Shown: piece by piece, positions 17,862-26,691 of the stretch
Position numbering within the stretch: position 1 is the first letter of the stretch
Layout: the number at the start of each line of letters is the position of its first letter
Origin: an uncultured Photobacterium sp.
GTDB taxonomy: Bacteria > Pseudomonadota > Gammaproteobacteria > Enterobacterales > Vibrionaceae
DNA length: 64,000 bases
Direction: 5' to 3'
Assembly: GCF_947502415.1 (NCBI RefSeq)
Contig: NZ_CANMZV010000001.1
Location: forward strand, 186,001 to 250,000
Position numbers and translations under genes: made by a program
Notes under the pieces: model-generated
Seen by the model: only the letters and a program-made list of their open reading frames with translations
What the model was told of the DNA's origin: nothing
Database searches by the model: none

Positions 17862-18260
17862 ATGATACCTAGAGACGCGACACTCCGTGTTGTCAGACCT
17901 ACCGACAATCTTTATCAAATTACATCTATGTATAGCAAAGCCCTCGGCTTTGAAATGCTTAAGCAGTTTAAAGGTCTTGATGGTTTTGATGGGGTTGTAT
18001 TAGGTCACCAAAAACATGCATATCATATAGAGTTTGTTCACCAACATGGTATTACTGCTGGTAAGGCGCCGACTCAGGATAACTTAATGGTCTTTTACAT
18101 TGACTGTAGTCGTGTATGGGAGCGTGCTTGCCGCAATATGATTGATGCAGGTTTTAATGTAGTTGAATCCAACAATCCATATTGGGAGAATGTCGGTAAA
18201 ACATTTGAAGACATTGACGGCTATCGAGTGGTATTGCAAAACATGGATTGGGACCGCTAA
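17862..18260 (+). CDS. VOC-family (glyoxalase/dioxygenase-fold) protein
   Basis: 132 aa with a good ribosome-binding site (AAAGG). A beta-alpha-beta-beta-beta repeat is visible: LRVVRPTDNLYQITSMYSKALGFEMLKQF, in part LRVVRPTDNLYQI, then HAYHIEFVHQHG, and a second half LMVFYIDCSRVWERACRNM...FEDIDGYRVVLQN. Candidate metal ligands are His in the first half and Glu in FEDIDGYR. It may be a small metal-dependent isomerase/dioxygenase or a resistance protein; substrate unknown. Confidence 0.8.
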   Translation: MIPRDATLRVVRPTDNLYQITSMYSKALGFEMLKQFKGLDGFDGVVLGHQKHAYHIEFVHQHGITAGKAPTQDNLMVFYIDCSRVWERACRNMIDAGFNVVESNNPYWENVGKTFEDIDGYRVVLQNMDWDR

Positions 18261-18291
18261 TTGTAAGCTGCCGATATGAAGTGTTCGAAAC

Positions 18292-18323
18292 AAAAAGCTC
18301 AGGCAAAAGGCCTGAGTTTTTTG
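18292..18323. terminator. Bidirectional rho-independent terminator
   Basis: CTCAGGC / GCCTGAG with an AAAAG loop, AAAAAG on the left and TTTTTTG on the right. It ends the VOC gene and the 54-residue gene. Confidence 0.9.
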
Positions 18324-18342
18324 TTTATAGGGACTGATGGTT

Positions 18343-18507
18343 TTAGCGCTTTGCCATGCTTGTGTAGGCGGACTTAAACATCAGAGCAAAACCTTCTTGT
18401 GATAATTCTTTGGCTGTCATTTGTGCGGCATTCAAGCGCCGGTAACATTCACCTAAAGCTGCAATGACTATATCGAGTTCGTTTTTATTGAGGTTTTTAA
18501 TATTCAT
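18343..18507 (-). CDS. Small 54-residue protein of unknown function
   Basis: Read directly from the minus strand: ATG at 18507, stop at 18343. The product begins MNIKNLNKNELDIVIAALGE and ends SAYTSMAKR. A good ribosome-binding site (AGGAAGTG) sits 8 nt before the ATG, and a bidirectional terminator follows 20 bp after the stop. Predicted as mostly helical, soluble, slightly basic. The intact promoter-to-terminator layout argues for a real gene. No family recognised. Confidence 0.7.
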   Translation of the reverse strand: MNIKNLNKNELDIVIAALGECYRRLNAAQMTAKELSQEGFALMFKSAYTSMAKR

Positions 18508-18851
18508 ATTGCTCACTTCCTGATTAAGGCAGTAACAGTGACTAATATATGTCGAATGTTTGGTCTTAACTATAATGATGACGATACAATGCTCATTATG
18601 AACGCAAACTGAACGGCATGTGATTAGGTTTTGTCCTTGTTTGATGATGGTAATAGGTTATTGATTTTCAATGTTTACTGTGTCAGGTGACTGTAAAATC
18701 AAAGATTAATCTTTTGTTTATTTAGTGGCAGAACAGGCAGGTGCTGGGCTGTAATTATAAATAAGCCCAGTACCATGATTGAAAGTTATCGTTGTGGGTG
18801 TTTTGAGGTTTTTAAATTATTACCATTGAATATGATTAGACCAGCTTACAC
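18508..18851. other. Spacer
   Basis: 344 bp between two minus-strand genes, AT-rich. It presumably contains the promoter of the 54-residue gene; nothing else recognised. Confidence 0.5.
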
Positions 18852-19232
18852 TTAGTATCTTTTATCTATTTCCATTAGTTTGTGAAGGAACTCTTGAATC
18901 TGCACTTCGTTATTATTGTGAAAATCTGCAGTTGTTTGATTGATGACCCCTTCAGGATCTTCATTAGCGGTATGGAAGTGATAAGTGTTATGGAAATTTA
19001 TATCTAGGCTGACATTACTATCAGCAAGATTGACGTAGTAACCGTCAGGATTCTCTGTACAGGTAACATCCTCCAGCTTCATTCCCAGCTCTGTTGGTTT
19101 TCCTTGCGTTTTAATTTTTTCGTAAACGCTCAGTAATGTACGCATATCGACATTATTTTTCATTACTACCTCCACCCCAAGTTCAGTTGCTGATGCATTG
19201 AAACTTATGCCTTCATTACTAAATTTAGGCAT
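18852..19232 (-). CDS. Hypothetical soluble protein (126 aa)
   Basis: No signal peptide or membrane segment. Acidic, with a His-rich middle (INFHNTYHFHTANED) that might bind a metal, and a helical C-terminus (VQIQEFLHKLMEIDKRY). No family recognised. The frame is well formed and bounded by plausible spacers, but ribosome-binding evidence is weak. Confidence 0.6.
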   Translation of the reverse strand: MPKFSNEGISFNASATELGVEVVMKNNVDMRTLLSVYEKIKTQGKPTELGMKLEDVTCTENPDGYYVNLADSNVSLDINFHNTYHFHTANEDPEGVINQTTADFHNNNEVQIQEFLHKLMEIDKRY

Positions 19233-19419
19233 TGCGTAGGTAGCTGCAAGTTAAGTTGCTGGAATGTTAACGATGATCAATGTTTATGCCTGATATGGTT
19301 CTCATTTTTGCTAAAAAAACCAGATGATAGTGTTGATATTTTTATTTGTTTCAACGTGATTTTTAAAGAGGTAAGTGATAGGTTGATGAAATGAAGAGCC
19401 ACTAAATGGAATTAATTTA

Positions 19420-20601
19420 ATGTTTAAGCAGCTAACCGAAGCTCCGCTCGATCCTATTTTGTCGCTTTCAGTCGCTTACCGAGAAGACTCTCGGGCTAAC
19501 AAAATGGATTTAGGCATTGGGGTGTACCGAAATAGTGAAGGTGATACACCAATTATGAAAGCGGTTCATTTGGCTGAGCAACAGTTACTGGATACGCAGA
19601 CCACCAAATCATATGTAGGATTGGCAGGCAATGAAGTCTTTAACCAGTCGATGATGGATCAACTGCTGACCGGTACAACTGCACATTCGCGAGCAGCCGC
19701 TGTACAGACTCCTGGTGCAAGCGGAGCGCTTCGCATGTTGGCCGATCTGCTTTATATCGCTCAGCCAGATACTACGGTATGGATTTCTAATCCGAGTTAC
19801 GTTAACCATAGGCCTGTAATGGAAGCGGCCGGGCTGAAAGTGAAGTATTACCCTTATTTTGACTCTGTGACAAAGCAGGTTAATAGCCAGGCAATGTTGA
19901 CAGAATTGGCCAAAGCCGGGCCGAAGGATGTGGTGTTACTTCATGGTTGTTGTCATAACCCAACGGGCGCCGATATTTCATTTGCTGATTGGCAGGCAGT
20001 GACAGAACTGGCAAATAAGAATGGTTTTCTGCCATTTGTAGATATTGCTTATCAGGGATTTGGTGATGGGCTGGAGCAAGATGCGGCTGGCTTGCAGCAT
20101 ATGGCAGATAATATTGAGGAGCTAATTATTGCAACCTCGTGTTCGAAAAATTTCGGCCTTTATCGTGAGCGTACCGGCGCTGCAATTGTGGTAGGAGACA
20201 GCCTTAAGCATGCGCAGAAAGCCAAAGGGCGTATTATGACCCTTGCGCGATCGACCTATACCATGCCGCCTGATCATGGCGCGGCATTGGTGGCGACTAT
20301 TCTTTCTGACGATGCAATGACACAACTTTGGAAGCAAGAACTTGATGAGATGAATCAACGTTTGCTGAACTTACGAGCTGGCTTGACTAAGGCTATTAGA
20401 ACTCAGGGCTCCGATAATTTTGATTTTATTGAACACCATAAAGGAATGTTCTCTGTGACAGGGTTAAGTCCCGAGCAAATTACACGGCTAAGGGAAGATT
20501 TCGGGATCTATGCTGTTAGCGATGGACGGATCAACATCGCAGGCCTTCAAGAACAGCAACTGGATTATCTCGCAAATGCTCTGATAACAGTTTCGAAATA
20601 G
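19420..20601 (+). CDS. Aromatic/aspartate aminotransferase (TyrB/AspC type, class I)
   Basis: 393 aa PLP enzyme of fold type I. Seen: MFKQLTEAPLDPILSL at the N-terminus as in AspC/TyrB, KMDLGIGVYRNSEG, the cofactor-contacting VLLHGCCHNPTGAD, FVDIAYQGFGDGL, and the Schiff-base Lys in TSCSKNFGLYRERTGA. The C-terminal Arg for the alpha-carboxylate is in AVSDGRINIAGL. It exchanges amino groups between aspartate or aromatic amino acids and 2-oxoglutarate. Which substrate is preferred cannot be told from sequence alone. Its stop is only 3 bp from the convergent kinase gene, with no terminator between. Confidence 0.92.
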   Translation: MFKQLTEAPLDPILSLSVAYREDSRANKMDLGIGVYRNSEGDTPIMKAVHLAEQQLLDTQTTKSYVGLAGNEVFNQSMMDQLLTGTTAHSRAAAVQTPGASGALRMLADLLYIAQPDTTVWISNPSYVNHRPVMEAAGLKVKYYPYFDSVTKQVNSQAMLTELAKAGPKDVVLLHGCCHNPTGADISFADWQAVTELANKNGFLPFVDIAYQGFGDGLEQDAAGLQHMADNIEELIIATSCSKNFGLYRERTGAAIVVGDSLKHAQKAKGRIMTLARSTYTMPPDHGAALVATILSDDAMTQLWKQELDEMNQRLLNLRAGLTKAIRTQGSDNFDFIEHHKGMFSVTGLSPEQITRLREDFGIYAVSDGRINIAGLQEQQLDYLANALITVSK

Positions 20602-20604
20602 ATA

Positions 20605-22338
20605 TCAACCTGGGGGGCAGTTGGCTCCCCATTTTTCCAGCATCTCTCTTAGTTCCTGTGATTGATATGGTTTGCAAAGAATATCGTCCATGCCTGCTGA
20701 AATGCAATCTTCACGTTCAGCGGAGGTCGTCCCTGCGGTTAAAGCCAAAATTGGTTTTGAATAACCGTTTTCACGAAGTTTACGTGTCGCACAGTAACCA
20801 TCCATAACCGGCATCCGGCAATCCATCAGGATGACATCAAATGGTTGTTTGCTGAGAATATCGAGAGCCTGCTGCCCATTATCGGCAATGGTAGGGGATA
20901 CGCCCATTTTACTGAGCATGAGTTTGATGAGCATTTGATTGGTCTTTAGATCCTCAACCACCAAGACGTTAAGCGATCCTAGTTTTGGTAACGAGGTAGA
21001 TAAGCGGCTATCGTTTTCAATTTTGGCTCTATGTATTTTTAAAGGCAGGCTAACCGTAAATGTAGCTCCTTTACCGCAGTCGCTTTCAAGTTGAATTTTC
21101 CCGCTCATTTGCTCGGACAGCTGTTTACAAATGGCAAGGCCTAGCCCTGTACCTTCATGAATGCGTTTACTTGAAAGGTCAACCTGGCTGAATGGTTTGA
21201 AAAGCTTAAAGTGTTCATCTTTGGCTATACCGCAACCTGAGTCATTGACAGTAAAAAGTAAATTTTCATCATGCCATTCGAGCTCTACTGACACATGGCC
21301 TTTAGACGTGAACTTAATGGCATTGCCAATTAGGTTTACATATATCTGTTTGATCCGGTCTTCATCACCGATTAACCAGCGCGGAACTGTGTTATTACAA
21401 GTAATCTTAAATGAAAGTTGTTTTTCCGAAGCGCGTAGTTGGAAAATATCTTCCAGCATTCGTGCCATATTGTGGCAGTCGAATGGTTTTTCAATCAGCT
21501 CTAGCATACCTGCGTTGATTTTACTGAAATCAAGCAAGTCATTAATGATTGCCCGAAGTAGCTCTCCTGAGTGGTTGAGTGTATTGAGTAACTTTTGTTG
21601 TTGTGGTGTTAAGCGGGTATCATCAAGTAGTTCTGCGGAGCCTAAAACGCCGTTTAGAGGGGTTCGGAGCTCATGGTTGATCATTGCCAGAAATTCTCGG
21701 GCGGCTTGCTCGGAAGCTTCTGCTCGATTTCTAGCTGTTATGGCTTCTTCCAGGGTGAGTTGCCGGCGGATGGATGTCCGCAGCATTTCGCTGAATAACG
21801 TGATATGTTTTTGGATAGTCTGCAGCCAAGAACCTGATGCTTTCATCCGGGTGGCAAAATATCCGTTTACGGTTTGGTTGCTATCGAGCGAAATCCATAA
21901 AATACCTTCATCATTGTCCCAATACGTTTTTTGTTTACTGAGTTGTTCTGGGCGTAACCATTGCTGTCGACGGCCAGAAGCATAGCAGATGTTAATGCCG
22001 ACATCCGGTGTACAGAATATTTCGATACAGCAAGCTGTGACAGAAATACCGTCTACCAGCGAATCGGCAAGTTCCTGAATGAGTTGTTCAGATGGAGGGA
22101 GCTTTAGGAAAAGCCGCCCGTATTCAACAAGCATGGTTTCGATTTTGGCTTGGTATGCCAATAACTCAGAGTTAACCTCTGCTCTTGCTCTGAGTTTTTC
22201 CATGGATGTTTCGAGTAGTTTTTTCGCATTAAATAGCTCATGGCTTTTTAGTTCGAGTAGCTTTTCAGCTTCTTTTCGGGCTGCTTTTTCTCGCTGTAGC
22301 TTTTTTTCAAGCAAAGCAATATGTACTTCCTGATCCAT
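20605..22338 (-). CDS. hqsK: Hybrid histidine kinase partner of H-NOX (HnoK/HqsK-like)
   Basis: 577 aa, no membrane segments, so cytoplasmic. Order: N-terminal coiled coil (about 1-75), a GAF-like region (about 76-190), HisKA with His222 in MINHELRTPLNG, an ATPase domain with NLIGNAIKFTSKG and GTGLGLAICKQL, and a C-terminal receiver with phospho-Asp506 in VILMDCRMPVMDG. Encoded 2 bp after the H-NOX gene. Known: in vibrios and Shewanella, H-NOX bound to NO inhibits or switches such a kinase, feeding quorum-sensing or cyclic-di-GMP circuits. The hybrid layout implies a phosphorelay through an HPt protein elsewhere, such as LuxU. Confidence 0.9.
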   Translation of the reverse strand: MDQEVHIALLEKKLQREKAARKEAEKLLELKSHELFNAKKLLETSMEKLRARAEVNSELLAYQAKIETMLVEYGRLFLKLPPSEQLIQELADSLVDGISVTACCIEIFCTPDVGINICYASGRRQQWLRPEQLSKQKTYWDNDEGILWISLDSNQTVNGYFATRMKASGSWLQTIQKHITLFSEMLRTSIRRQLTLEEAITARNRAEASEQAAREFLAMINHELRTPLNGVLGSAELLDDTRLTPQQQKLLNTLNHSGELLRAIINDLLDFSKINAGMLELIEKPFDCHNMARMLEDIFQLRASEKQLSFKITCNNTVPRWLIGDEDRIKQIYVNLIGNAIKFTSKGHVSVELEWHDENLLFTVNDSGCGIAKDEHFKLFKPFSQVDLSSKRIHEGTGLGLAICKQLSEQMSGKIQLESDCGKGATFTVSLPLKIHRAKIENDSRLSTSLPKLGSLNVLVVEDLKTNQMLIKLMLSKMGVSPTIADNGQQALDILSKQPFDVILMDCRMPVMDGYCATRKLRENGYSKPILALTAGTTSAEREDCISAGMDDILCKPYQSQELREMLEKWGANCPPG

Positions 22339-22340
22339 AC

Positions 22341-22880
22341 TTACTCCGCGATTAAATCAAGGTTAAATCTGACGTGACTCTGCTCTTTATTCATGGGTTC
22401 CATGCTAACTTGGAGTTGTTGGTTAAAGTGCTTAGCACAGCCTTTGATAAGACCAAGGCAGACATGGGACATACAGCGTGCAGATTTATAGTCCATGATT
22501 AGTTGGGTTGATGTTTGTGACAGAAAATCAAATTTTGGCGGAGTTGCATCGGGGTAGAGTTTTTTGACCTCGGTATGAATATGGCTTTCGACATTTCTAA
22601 TGAAGCTAAAAGTATCGTGGTGTTGCGGTTTTATTGCTGGTAGGGTTTTCAAGAGGCGAATGAACACAGCCTCGCCATAGATTTCTTGTAAATTTTCTGC
22701 AGGGACGCCGGTAATTTTGCTGAGTGAGACGATCAATTTTACAAGCGAGCGGTGGTCGTAACTGCCAACCGCTGTATAGACCCCGTCATCTATCGCTTTA
22801 TCTAGCATTTCCTGGCAAACATCTAATCCAAATGCACTTTCGACGATTTCTAAGAATTCTGTAAAAATGATTCCTTTCAC
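22341..22880 (-). CDS. hnoX: H-NOX heme nitric-oxide sensor
   Basis: 179 aa, GTG start at 22880 with AAAGGAATT upstream. Family hallmarks: N-terminal MKGIIFTEFLEIVE, the proximal heme His at about 102 in ESHIHTEVKKLYPDATPP, and the YxSxR motif (Tyr131, Ser133, Arg135) that holds the heme propionates. Length matches the family. The distal pocket shows no Tyr like that used by oxygen-binding thermophile H-NOX, so NO selectivity is expected, as in facultative aerobes. In an operon with its kinase. Confidence 0.95.
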   Translation of the reverse strand: MKGIIFTEFLEIVESAFGLDVCQEMLDKAIDDGVYTAVGSYDHRSLVKLIVSLSKITGVPAENLQEIYGEAVFIRLLKTLPAIKPQHHDTFSFIRNVESHIHTEVKKLYPDATPPKFDFLSQTSTQLIMDYKSARCMSHVCLGLIKGCAKHFNQQLQVSMEPMNKEQSHVRFNLDLIAE

Positions 22881-22998
22881 GTCAATTCCTTTCTAACTCT
22901 GTCCTTTGAATTAGTATGGTAAGGGAACCAAGTCGCGTCAAAAAGCAATAACAAAGAATGGGTTATTGACAGATATTTTTTATGGGAATGTTATCAAG

Positions 22999-23037
22999 CG
23001 CCAGAAATTTACGAGGTTTTTCTGGCGTTTGCAAGAT
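22999..23037. terminator. Inverted repeat after GNAT-like gene region
   Basis: CGCCAGAAA / TTTCTGGCG arms with a 21-nt loop, between the minus-strand GNAT-like gene and the H-NOX gene. Weak as a terminator. Confidence 0.35.
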
Positions 23038-23045
23038 GGGGGGGG

Positions 23046-23558
23046 TTAATAACGGCAAAGCACTAACGAATTACCTTCATTAGCTATCATCGTCATTAGG
23101 CTATTCTCCATTTCAGAAATGAGTTCTTGTTGATTTGCTAAGGGGAGAGCATGAACATCTGAAATAAGCGCAATATTGCTGTCTGACTGGAAAATCATTC
23201 CGCAAGCTGCTGGTTTTCCATTGAAAAAACCGACGTACAGTTGAGCCGGAGAGCCTTCTTCAAACATAATTTGTGTCAGGTATTCGAGTACCGCTTCTTT
23301 TTCTTCTTCTTCGTTTTGCCATTTGCTGGCCAGAACCAATGAGTAGCGGATCGTGAGAGGGTGGCAGTCAACGGGATAAATCGAGAGAGAGTTCGAAGTT
23401 GCACCAGAAATAGATGATACCAGTTCGCAGGACTGTTGCTGGGATTGATAAAGTGCAAGTCCTTTTTCACTAAGCGGTGTGGGAAATTCCGCTTCGGTAA
23501 TATGACTGGCCATCCAGGTGTTTTTTAAATTGATGAGTTGTTCAATCTGTGACTGCAT
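23046..23558 (-). CDS. GNAT-like protein of unknown function
   Basis: 170 aa. The C-terminal half shows the acetyltransferase core pattern: ITRYSL-like first strand region (TIRYSLVLASKW), a helix, then strands YVGFFNGKPAACGMIFQ and IALISDVHALPLA, but the acetyl-CoA loop R/Q-x-x-G-x-G/A is not obvious. The N-terminal half has no recognisable domain. It may be a catalytically divergent GNAT. It sits between the H-NOX operon and the nitroreductase relic on the same strand, with its own spacer on either side. Confidence 0.55.
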   Translation of the reverse strand: MQSQIEQLINLKNTWMASHITEAEFPTPLSEKGLALYQSQQQSCELVSSISGATSNSLSIYPVDCHPLTIRYSLVLASKWQNEEEEKEAVLEYLTQIMFEEGSPAQLYVGFFNGKPAACGMIFQSDSNIALISDVHALPLANQQELISEMENSLMTMIANEGNSLVLCRY

Positions 23559-23640
23559 ATCATCTTTTCTTTATTGGGCTTACCCACACCTTAACCTAAT
23601 TAACATCGAGAAGGTATGGGCTGGAAGGTTAAGTGGTTAA

Positions 23641-24112
23641 TTAATGACTAATAATATCTTGATTATCGACACGATGCCTGTCACTGTAAATTCCTTCTTC
23701 AGTCCGTTTGCCACAACTGATTATCATCGTGATTTCTGCTTGGCTAGAGAGTCCAAGAAGTTTCTTAGCTCGTTTGGAATCAAAGCCTTCCATTGGGCAG
23801 GTGTCATAACCTTCGGCACGCATAGCTGTCATGAATGTCATTGCTGCTAGTGAGCTGCTTTTATGCAGGCATACCCTGAGATCACTTTTGCTAACTTCAC
23901 GTACCATTGGCTTATTGATACCTAGGATAGTACTTAGGAATTTGCGGGCAACACCGAATATGCCGAATCGGTCATTGCGATAAACAAAAGGGATCAGTTT
24001 TTCATAATACTTTAAGGCGCGCTTGGCGGTCAAATTCAGTCGCTTGGTCGTACTTTCGGACTGAACGGCGTGAATGAACAAGTTCTTTAAACTGGCTTTG
24101 AGCATTTGGCAT
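23641..24112 (-). pseudogene. Nitroreductase pseudogene (internal deletion plus frameshift)
   Basis: Two pieces of one nitroreductase lie in different frames. From the ATG at 24112 one frame reads MPNAQSQFKELVHSRRSVRK then YDQATEFDR, the typical FMN-binding N-terminus, and stops after 36 codons. The remaining frame (open to 23641) carries the family's C-terminal half: AKRALKYYEKLIPFVYRNDR, VREVSKSDLRVCLHKSSSLA, AEGYDTCPMEGFDSKRAKKL, ITMIISCGKRTEEG. About 70-100 residues between the halves are missing. A 154-residue product could start at the ATG at 24105 but would lack the flavin-binding N-terminus. Judged non-functional. Confidence 0.8.
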
Positions 24113-24631
24113 TGGTGACTTTAATTCTTATTTGACTAGGTTTGACGCAATCATATCAACCAAGTCGATTGAGGCAAATAGTCTTAGGCGACAAATGGGA
24201 TATACTATTTGTCGCTTTTATTTACCGTTTGTTCAAGTTATTGGCAATTTATCACAAGACTAGTGAAATATAGTTCATAGCAGCTAATCTAAGTATCGTT
24301 AGGAACGATATGTTTTGTCCTAATGCTAGAGAGCACTATGGAATTGAATGTCAACATTTTCTCCTTGGCTGCTCTGAATATGTGAACTTATACCGCGAAC
24401 GTTTTCATGATATCTGGCGAAAAGTTCCTTGGCCGCTGAACTTTTTCATGAGCATATTCAGGCAGCTTACTTTACATTTGCAGAAAATCGAACTGTCGCT
24501 ATCTCTGCATTGTAATCACATCTTAAGTTTGTCTTAACCCCCATAACTGAAGTAATCGACTCAATTGCTTGTGTGATTTCTGTATAATCCACTGATTTTA
24601 TATGTTGCTAGTTATGTGTTGTGGTACTTAA
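24113..24631. other. Spacer upstream of the LytS-type kinase
   Basis: About 520 bp. A 75-codon plus-strand open frame at 24310-24537 has no family features and no good ribosome-binding site. A 9-bp inverted repeat with T-tail lies at 24188-24220. Confidence 0.5.
24188..24220 (+). terminator. Terminator-like hairpin without an upstream plus-strand gene
   Basis: GCGACAAAT / ATTTGTCGC stem with a 10-nt loop, then TTTTATTT on the plus strand. The nearest plus-strand gene upstream ends at 20601, so its transcript is unknown. Confidence 0.55.
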
Positions 24632-25663
24632 ATGGATCGTAAAAACTCAAATAATACGGTTAGGGATATTTTTATTAGTATCTTTTTTTGTATTGGTATT
24701 GCGTTGATTACCTACATGATTAAAGGGGGGGCGTTTAGTCGCCATCTGATAATTGCATTTGGCTATGGCGGAATTTGCAATGCGATTAGCCTGATGCTGC
24801 GGCATTACTCACCGTCTTGGCGCTCATCAATACACTTTATGATAGTGGTTGGTGGTACGCTGGTTTTAGGGACATTACATGCCATCTTATGGTCGGTATG
24901 GTATCGAACCCAGGGAGGTGTAAGCGAATTATTAACCCTTGTTAGTTTTGCTCTGTTTTTTTTAACTCTGATTTATTACGTCTTTTATAGCAGGGAAAAG
25001 GCTCTGCTTTATGAAAATAAGCTCCGTCAGGCAAGATTGCATCAGGCAGAGCAGGAAAAAGCGTTAGTGGTGAGCCAGCTCCAGGTACTTCAAAGTCAGA
25101 TAGAGCCTCATTTTCTTTTTAATACATTAGCAAACTTGCAGGTGCTAATTGATGCAGACCCAAGTAAAGCTAAGTTACTACTTGTTCAGTTGACTGAATT
25201 ATTAAGGATTAGTTTGAAAAAGAGCCGACGTGAATGGATCATGCTGGGGGACGAAATAGAGCTGTTGGATGCCTACCTGGGTATTCAGTCGATGAGGCTC
25301 GGTGAACGGCTCTCATATCGGATAGTGGTTGAGCATGGTGTCGATAAGTACTGGAATATCCCTCCTCATATGTTACAGCCGTTGGTTGAAAATGCCGTAT
25401 ATCATGGGATAGAGCCGCTTCAAGAAGGCGGTGAGATAGCAATCTTCATGTCCAGCCTAAATGGTCGGCTACTTGTTGAAATCAAAGATAATGGTGTTGG
25501 TTTTAGTGGCGAATCTTTTCAGCAAGGCCATGGCGTAAGTTTGGATAATATCCGCCAGCGATTAAAAGCGCTCTATGGTGATCAAGCCTATTTATCTATT
25601 TCTGCGCCAGAAGGGAGCGGCGTAACTACGAAGATTGAGCTCACTCCGGGAGACTACATGTAA
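24632..25663 (+). CDS. LytS/AlgZ-type membrane histidine kinase
   Basis: 343 aa. About four transmembrane segments (residues 13-115), a short coiled coil (about 130-155), then the His_kinase domain with the phosphoacceptor His in QSQIEPHFLFNTLANLQ, and an ATPase domain with MLQPLVENAVYHG and IKDNGVGFSG. No extracytoplasmic sensor domain, so it must sense within or at the membrane or through a partner. Its stop overlaps the start of the LytTR regulator (TAATG), so they form one operon. The downstream transporter-like genes may be what it reads or controls. Confidence 0.9.
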   Translation: MDRKNSNNTVRDIFISIFFCIGIALITYMIKGGAFSRHLIIAFGYGGICNAISLMLRHYSPSWRSSIHFMIVVGGTLVLGTLHAILWSVWYRTQGGVSELLTLVSFALFFLTLIYYVFYSREKALLYENKLRQARLHQAEQEKALVVSQLQVLQSQIEPHFLFNTLANLQVLIDADPSKAKLLLVQLTELLRISLKKSRREWIMLGDEIELLDAYLGIQSMRLGERLSYRIVVEHGVDKYWNIPPHMLQPLVENAVYHGIEPLQEGGEIAIFMSSLNGRLLVEIKDNGVGFSGESFQQGHGVSLDNIRQRLKALYGDQAYLSISAPEGSGVTTKIELTPGDYM

Positions 25664-26457
25664 TGATGGAACAATTAACTATCACAGCCATTATCGCTGA
25701 TGACGAACCTCTGTTACGTCACCATTTGAATTATTCTCTGGCTGATGTATGGCCGCAACTGGATGTCGTTGCAAGTGAATCGGATGGTAAGGCAGCATTG
25801 GAAAGTATTAAGTTGTTACAGCCTGATATTGCCTTTTTAGATATTCGTATGCCGGGGCTAGATGGTATATCGGTAGCGAAGGCATTGAGAAAACTAGATA
25901 GGATACCCGTGATTGTATTTATCACAGCCTATGATGAGTACGCGATTCAGGCGTTTGAAGAGCATGCGTTCGATTATCTGCTTAAACCATTGAATGAAAA
26001 ACGCCTGATGACAACCTGTGAGCGTATTAAGGCGTTTTTAGTTGCAGTGAGAGCCGGGGAGAGTGAAAAGAAAACCGGTGCCGTTGATGCGATTGAACGC
26101 TTGGTCGCTAGGATCCAGACGCCGCCAAATCGTTATCTTCGCTGGATCAAGGCAAGTAAAGGCGATGATATTTGCCTTGTGTCTGTTGATGATGTCAATT
26201 ACCTGAAAGCAGAAGATAAGTACGTTAGCGTCTATACAAGCGATAATGAATATGTTATTAGTACGCCGCTAAAGGAGCTGATTAAGCAGTTGGACCCAGA
26301 TACATTTTGGCAAATACACCGTGCGACAATCGTTAGGGTTGAGGCGATTGAGCGTGTTAAGCGCGACTTTACCGGAAGAATGTATGTTCATCTCAATGAA
26401 GGAAGTACAAAACTTGCAGTGAGCCGGAATGCTCAGGGGCTGTTTAAGCAAATGTAA
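25663..26457 (+). CDS. LytTR-family response regulator
   Basis: 264 aa. Receiver domain 1-125 with the acidic pair in IIADDEP, phospho-Asp about 63 in IAFLDIRMPGLDG, and Lys in YLLKPLNEKRL. C-terminal LytTR DNA-binding domain from about 155 (RWIKASKGDDICLVSVDDVN, YLKAEDKYVSVYT, FWQIHRATIVRVEAIERVKR). It binds DNA as tandem direct repeats in related systems. Partner of the kinase just upstream. An ATG at 25666 is an equally close start. Confidence 0.92.
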   Translation: MMEQLTITAIIADDEPLLRHHLNYSLADVWPQLDVVASESDGKAALESIKLLQPDIAFLDIRMPGLDGISVAKALRKLDRIPVIVFITAYDEYAIQAFEEHAFDYLLKPLNEKRLMTTCERIKAFLVAVRAGESEKKTGAVDAIERLVARIQTPPNRYLRWIKASKGDDICLVSVDDVNYLKAEDKYVSVYTSDNEYVISTPLKELIKQLDPDTFWQIHRATIVRVEAIERVKRDFTGRMYVHLNEGSTKLAVSRNAQGLFKQM

Positions 26458-26691
26458 AGTCATTCATTTTTCTGTTTATCACTCTATATTCCATTCATCT
26501 TGTTCAGTCACCATTTATCGCATCGTGTGGTACTCGCTTTTATTCGTAGTTAATCTAGGCCCAAATAAAGCACAGTACTTAAGTTCAGGATGGCCCGAGA
26601 GTGTTACAGGAATAACCTTGAGGGGGAGCAAAGGTGCTAAAAAATTTAATAGCAACGTCAGTTGGCAATTAGAGAGTACCTCTTTGGACAC

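Noticed and set aside
23641..24105. Short intact 154-residue nitroreductase
   Set aside because: The N-terminal flavin-binding segment is found in another frame just upstream, so the gene is a deletion product.
24310..24537. 75-codon plus-strand open frame before the LytS gene
   Set aside because: No ribosome-binding site, high Cys/His/Trp content unlike neighbours, and no recognisable domain.
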